Shown: in pieces, positions 60,382-64,000 of the stretch | Layout: each line of letters starts with the position of its first letter | How positions within the stretch are numbered: the first letter of the stretch is position 1 | DNA from: UBA1413 sp964650525 | GTDB lineage: Bacteria > Bacteroidota > Bacteroidia > Bacteroidales > Prolixibacteraceae | NCBI GenBank assembly: GCA_964650525.1 | Contig: CAZYUA010000019.1 | Location: 1 to 64,000 of the forward strand | Direction of reading: 5' to 3' | Length of the DNA: 64,000 bases | Notes under the pieces: model-generated | The model's input: only the letters and a program-made list of their open reading frames with translations | Told to the model about the DNA's origin: nothing | The model's database searches: none | Translations under genes and position numbers: made by a program

Positions 60382-60501
60382 TCGGAAGAACTGGTCACTG
60401 GCAAAAGGCTCAGGGCGGAGATTCCAGGTTTTGTTCCCGTCTGAAGGCCCCCCCCATCCAGGGAAACATAACGAACCAACCCAGGACAAATTGATACAGA
60501 A

Positions 60502-61851
60502 ATGAACAGGAATGAACTTACGCTTGATTACAGCCGTGCTTTGGGATTCATCGGCAAAAGCTTTCTTCCGGACCTGAGAGATGAGGTGGAAGCTCACCAC
60601 CGGGCTTTGTTCCAAAAAACAGGAAAAGGAAACGACTTTCTCGGATGGGTGGATTTACCGGCTTCCATTCCGGAAACATTGCTGGATGACATCGAAGCCA
60701 CCGCATCCAGGCTACAGGAAAAAGGAATTGAAATCCTGGTTGTCATTGGCATCGGGGGCTCTTATCTGGGATCAAAGGCTGTCATTGATGCTTTGTCTGA
60801 CAGTTTTGCGGCGATGAAACCTCAACGAAACCCGTTGGTTCTCTTTGCCGGGCAGAACATAGGAGAAGATTACCTGCAGGAACTCATGGGCTTATTGCGG
60901 AACAAGTCTTATGCACTGGTGGTCATCTCCAAGTCAGGGACTACGACAGAGCCTGCCCTTGCCTTCCGGCTGCTCAGAAGGGCGTTGGAAGAGAAATATG
61001 GCAAGGCCGAAGCCCGTTTACGGATTGTCGCCATCACCGATGCATCCCGGGGGGCCTTGCGGAAGCTGGCCAGGAGCGAGGGATACAAGACCTACGTCAT
61101 CCCCGACGATGTGGGCGGCCGCTTTTCCGTGCTGACCCCGGTAGGCCTGGTGGCCATTGCTGCTGCCGGTTTTGAAATCCGGGCCCTGATAAAGGGAGCT
61201 TCCGACATGCAGAAAAGGTCACTCCCGGGAACACCCTTTGAGGAGAACCTGCCCGCCCTTTACGCAACAGTGCGGAACCTGCTGTACCGCCATGGATTCC
61301 TCATCGAAATCATGGTGAACTTCAATCCCCGGCTGCACTTTTTTACCGAATGGTGGAAACAGCTGTATGGAGAAAGCGAAGGAAAAGAAGGGATGGGAAT
61401 CTTTCCGGCCGGCGTCGACTTTACCTCTGATTTGCATTCGATGGGCCAGTATATCCAGGAGGGCGAACGCAAGCTGTTCGAAACAGTCGTGTCGGTTGGC
61501 GAACCTGCAGCACGGGTGGAAATCCCCTTTGATCCGGATGACCTCGACGGTCTCAATTTTCTTACCGGGAAAAGGGTCCACGAGGTTAACAAAATGGCTG
61601 AACTGGGAACGGCCCTGGCCCATGTCGACGGAGGGGTGCCCAACATTCGGATCGAAATTCCCACGCTTAACGAATATTTTCTGGGACAGCTGATCTATTT
61701 CTTTGAAATCGCCTGCGGTATCAGCGGGTATATCCTGGGGGTGAATCCTTTCGACCAGCCGGGTGTGGAAGCGTACAAGAAAAACATGTTCGCCCTGCTC
61801 GAAAAACCGGGATACGAAGAAGAAACCCGCAGAATCAAAACCAGGCTTTGA
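60502..61851 (+). CDS. pgi: Glucose-6-phosphate isomerase
   Basis: Interconverts glucose 6-phosphate and fructose 6-phosphate. The 449-residue short form has GIGGSYLGSKA, VISKSGTTTEPALAF for the phosphate site, VGGRFSVLTPVG and NPFDQPGVEAYK. The 120-bp gap before it holds no gene; in several Bacteroides genomes, as I recall, gpsA lies between lysS and pgi. Confidence 0.96.
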   Translation: MNRNELTLDYSRALGFIGKSFLPDLRDEVEAHHRALFQKTGKGNDFLGWVDLPASIPETLLDDIEATASRLQEKGIEILVVIGIGGSYLGSKAVIDALSDSFAAMKPQRNPLVLFAGQNIGEDYLQELMGLLRNKSYALVVISKSGTTTEPALAFRLLRRALEEKYGKAEARLRIVAITDASRGALRKLARSEGYKTYVIPDDVGGRFSVLTPVGLVAIAAAGFEIRALIKGASDMQKRSLPGTPFEENLPALYATVRNLLYRHGFLIEIMVNFNPRLHFFTEWWKQLYGESEGKEGMGIFPAGVDFTSDLHSMGQYIQEGERKLFETVVSVGEPAARVEIPFDPDDLDGLNFLTGKRVHEVNKMAELGTALAHVDGGVPNIRIEIPTLNEYFLGQLIYFFEIACGISGYILGVNPFDQPGVEAYKKNMFALLEKPGYEEETRRIKTRL

Positions 61852-61976
61852 TACCGGTACAGGTCTGGGCCCCCGATATGGTACAGATCAGTTCCCGGCA
61901 GGGGAGAAGGGCGAAACTCCCGGGTCGGGCCTGCCCTTCGTACCGGTCATACAGGTAACCACCGGGAGTAAAAAGG

Positions 61977-62534
61977 CTATCGCCCGGTGAAGAGAAACCC
62001 CAGCTTGATACCTGCCACCAGAGGCCCCCATTTGAGATTGTCGGCGGTGGTGGCGGCTATTTCTGCACTTATGAACCAATGATCATATCTTACATACCGG
62101 ACACCAACCGGCATGTACATATATGCATCCTTCCGGTAACGGTTCCGCTCGTTTGCGGAGTAACCGGCAAGAAGACCCATATAGGGGCTGAAACCTTCCA
62201 GCCTTCTGGCAGGTAACGGATACAGGATCAGACCGCCATACAGGGCCCTTGTTCCCGCACCTGCTTCCGCCTGCAAGGATGTGCCTAATCCGTATTGCAG
62301 AAATACAGAACCGGTTTCCAGGGAGGCCCCCAGCAGGGTGACCCCGGCACCGAAAGCATTCCGGTTTGCAGGATTTCCCGGTAATTCAGCTGCTGTAAGG
62401 GTATGTCCTCCCGGGAGATTCAGTACGGTCAACAGAGACATCAAAGTAAGGATGCCAGGCCTCTTTTGGGGAGGACTAAGCCGCCGGCTTGCTGCCGCAT
62501 AACGGAAATTCGCAAATCTCCCTGACTGAATCAT
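61977..62534 (-). CDS. Small outer-membrane-like protein, hypothetical
   Basis: An unrecognised protein of about 185 residues. A positively charged N-terminal stretch is followed by a hydrophobic segment (GILTLMSLLTVLNL) like a signal peptide ending near LTAAE; the mature part is short alternating strands rich in Gly, Tyr and Leu, ending KLGFLFTGR, as in small outer-membrane barrels. The start is uncertain (ATG at 62600, 62546, 62534 or 62441); 62534 was chosen as a compromise. Function unknown. It converges on pgi. Confidence 0.5.
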   Translation of the reverse strand: MIQSGRFANFRYAAASRRLSPPQKRPGILTLMSLLTVLNLPGGHTLTAAELPGNPANRNAFGAGVTLLGASLETGSVFLQYGLGTSLQAEAGAGTRALYGGLILYPLPARRLEGFSPYMGLLAGYSANERNRYRKDAYMYMPVGVRYVRYDHWFISAEIAATTADNLKWGPLVAGIKLGFLFTGR

Positions 62535-62625
62535 AAAAAGGATCATTCCTCGCCTGCAAGTTAAGTTTTCCATTCGTTGAAAGAATAATCCGCAGCACAA
62601 AAAGAGTCTCCTTGTATACTTTTTT

Positions 62626-62633
62626 TATTTTTG
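62626..62633 (+). promoter_or_regulatory. -7 box TATTTTTG just before the EamA gene
   Basis: Exact TAnnTTTG ending 5 bp before the ATG at 62639. As with gntR, transcription would start at or near the start codon, suggesting a leaderless message. Confidence 0.45.
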
Positions 62634-62638
62634 AGGCC

Positions 62639-63556
62639 ATGAAAAATCCACAATGGAAAGGGTACTGGTTTGCTTTACTGGCCACTATCTTCTACTCTAA
62701 CGTTTATATTTTCAGTAAAGCAGCCTTGAATGAGATTCACCTGATTCAGTTCGGGTTTTTCTGGTATCTGGTAGCAGTACTTTTAAATGGTGCCTGGTCG
62801 TTACGATCGGGTAAATTGGAAACCATCAGGCAATTGCAGTGGCCTCAGGTGCGGATACTGATCCTTCTCGGCTTCATGGAGATACTCACCAACACCACCT
62901 TTTTCATTTCCATCCATATCATTCCCGATCCATCGGTCACTTCGTTTCTTGGGAATCTGTATCCGGTTATCTTGACGCTTTCGGGAGTTATCCTGCTGAA
63001 AGAAAAGTTCACATGGATTGAATCTGCCGGGGTTTTTCTTGCCCTGGCTGGGGCTTTCATCATCAGTTATACGGGTGGAACCTCCCTGAAGAGCATGTTT
63101 ATTCCGGGCACTTTGGTGGTTTTAATCAATGCCATTCTTGCTTCAGCCACCTCGATTATAGGAAAGGTGAATGTCAGGAAGCTAACCCCTGAATTGATAA
63201 CCCTGAACCATACCGTGTGGTTGTTACTCTACTCCACGGTGCTGATGGTGGTTTTCAGGAAATCGTTTATTATCCCGGCCAATGCTATGGCGAACATCGC
63301 TGTCGGATCTTTTCTTGGGCCTTTTCTTGGGGTGTTAATGGTGTACCATTCTTTCAAGCATATAGAAGCATCCCGCTCTTCGATTGTTCAGAGCCTGAAA
63401 GGGATTATTGTCCTGGCCGGAGCATTTTTATACTTTGGAACCCTTCCCCAGCCCCATCAGCTTTGGGGAGGAATGCTGACGGTTGCAGGGGTATTGGTGA
63501 TGACCCTGGCACAAGCGGGATTCCTCCGGTTCAGGTCACCCGAAAAAACCGGGTAG
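62639..63556 (+). CDS. EamA-family (DMT) transporter
   Basis: A 305-residue inner-membrane protein with about ten hydrophobic helices in two EamA halves (about 8-140 and 155-298). Family segments include TFFISIHIIPDPSVTSFLGNLYPV and SSIVQSLKGIIVLAGAFLYFG. Members carry metabolites or amino acids out of or into the cell; the substrate cannot be assigned. ATG 62639 matches the first helix and the promoter position. Confidence 0.88.
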   Translation: MKNPQWKGYWFALLATIFYSNVYIFSKAALNEIHLIQFGFFWYLVAVLLNGAWSLRSGKLETIRQLQWPQVRILILLGFMEILTNTTFFISIHIIPDPSVTSFLGNLYPVILTLSGVILLKEKFTWIESAGVFLALAGAFIISYTGGTSLKSMFIPGTLVVLINAILASATSIIGKVNVRKLTPELITLNHTVWLLLYSTVLMVVFRKSFIIPANAMANIAVGSFLGPFLGVLMVYHSFKHIEASRSSIVQSLKGIIVLAGAFLYFGTLPQPHQLWGGMLTVAGVLVMTLAQAGFLRFRSPEKTG

Positions 63557-63561
63557 GTCAT

Positions 63562-64000
63562 TCATTGCCCCAGAATCCTGCGGATCGTTGCCGGAGAGGG
63601 AGTTTCATAGATCCCTCCGGGAGTTATCAGAACAACAGGCCTTAAAGCCGGTATTTTCGCTGAACTCAGGAAGATATCATCGGGCGACATGGTGAAACGT
63701 CCCCAGGTTTTGCGGGTCTGCCAGGCAAGGTCATCAAAGGCCAGGTAGATCAATTCCGTGCAGAAAATCCGCTCGGACGATTCAAGGTCGAAATTGAAAT
63801 CGTAGTTTTTGTAGAGGTGGCTCATTACCCGGGTGATGATGTTCGATTTTTCTTCGGGCAAATCAACGTCAGCCCGGACGACCAGGTAAATATCGCCATC
63901 AGCAAACCGCTTTAACGAAGAGAGCCTGACGCCGCTTCGGAGACCTTCGGCGAAGGTTTGGCCTTCAAACAGGGGAACCCTGAACGGAGCCATTTCCGGA
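63562..64000 (-). CDS. YiiX-like permuted papain-fold protein, 5' end outside window
   Basis: The frame is open to the window edge, so the N-terminus is missing. About 145 C-terminal residues are seen, with FCTELIYLAFDDL, whose Cys is the expected nucleophile of the YiiX/YebB group of NlpC/P60-like enzymes, preceded by SSERIFC. The His that should come earlier in these permuted proteins would be in the missing part. It may cut peptide or lipid amide bonds; substrate unknown. Confidence 0.7.
   Translation of the reverse strand, partial: PEMAPFRVPLFEGQTFAEGLRSGVRLSSLKRFADGDIYLVVRADVDLPEEKSNIITRVMSHLYKNYDFNFDLESSERIFCTELIYLAFDDLAWQTRKTWGRFTMSPDDIFLSSAKIPALRPVVLITPGGIYETPSPATIRRILGQ

Noticed and set aside
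1..64000. tRNA, rRNA or CRISPR loci
   Set aside because: Intergenic gaps were read for cloverleaf signatures, rRNA stretches and regular spaced repeats; none was found.

Overview
The window is chromosomal DNA of a member of the Bacteroidota, most likely in or near the Bacteroidales/Marinilabiliales. This rests on several independent signs: a GDP-heptose type cluster, the short form of AMP nucleosidase, a TGS-linked nucleoside kinase, a lysyl-tRNA synthetase with a C-terminal extension, a Fur protein without CxxC zinc knuckles, PorQ-like and LVIVD-repeat envelope proteins, and above all the recurring Bacteroidota -7 promoter box TAnnTTTG, which I found upstream of about fifteen genes on both strands. 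Coding density is high and base composition is fairly even (mid-50s percent GC by eye), with a few AT-rich islands. I see no rRNA, tRNA, CRISPR array, transposase, integrase or phage gene.

Layout. 0.3-4.3 kb: four overlapping genes, three for nucleotide-activated heptose (gmhA, hddC-like, gmhB), then the ppGpp enzyme RelA/SpoT. 4.4-9.6 kb: Fur, purA-recR, a GT2 glycosyltransferase with an unusual polyprenyl-transferase-like tail, and a GNAT. 9.6-14.3 kb: polyphosphate kinase 2, a nuclease-fold HsdR_N protein, AMP nucleosidase, holA, a rhomboid protease and a class IV aminotransferase-like protein. 14.3-19.8 kb: YqgE, DivIC, pyrroline-5-carboxylate dehydrogenase, an AT-rich gap with palindromic repeats, and an orphan histidine kinase. 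19.8-27.0 kb: nucleoside kinase, uvrA, a lytic transglycosylase and a lipoprotein serpin. 27.3-31.6 kb: an ECF-like sigma factor and three envelope proteins. 31.8-43.3 kb: aspartate kinase, a GntR/HutC regulator divergent from a 2-oxo-acid dehydrogenase locus (E2 and a fused E1), a low-GC four-helix-bundle gene wedged between E2 and E1, an M23/LysM peptidase, and a PHP protein paired with an aldolase/dehydrogenase fusion. 43.4-52.1 kb: aroK-parC-parE and PAP2-obg-adk-hpt on the minus strand, then purE. 52.4-64.0 kb: a PorQ-like protein, an HhH/beta-barrel protein, an acyltransferase, recJ, lysS, pgi, a small outer-membrane protein, an EamA transporter and the 3' part of a YiiX-like gene.

How the genes work together. 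Most are housekeeping: purine nucleotide metabolism is spread over the window (purA, amn, ppk2, hpt, adk, purE), as are DNA replication and repair (recR, holA, uvrA, parC/parE, recJ) and envelope growth. The most distinctive parts are: (1) the GntR-E2 divergent promoter, where a palindrome with the HutC-class core GTATATAC overlaps both -33 boxes; (2) a four-helix-bundle cassette of about 35% GC with perfect 18-bp inverted ends between the E2 and E1 genes; (3) a dispersed repeat with copies at 17.3, 17.6 and 53.3 kb, one of which has perfect 10-bp inverted ends; and (4) several envelope proteins with unusual domain combinations.
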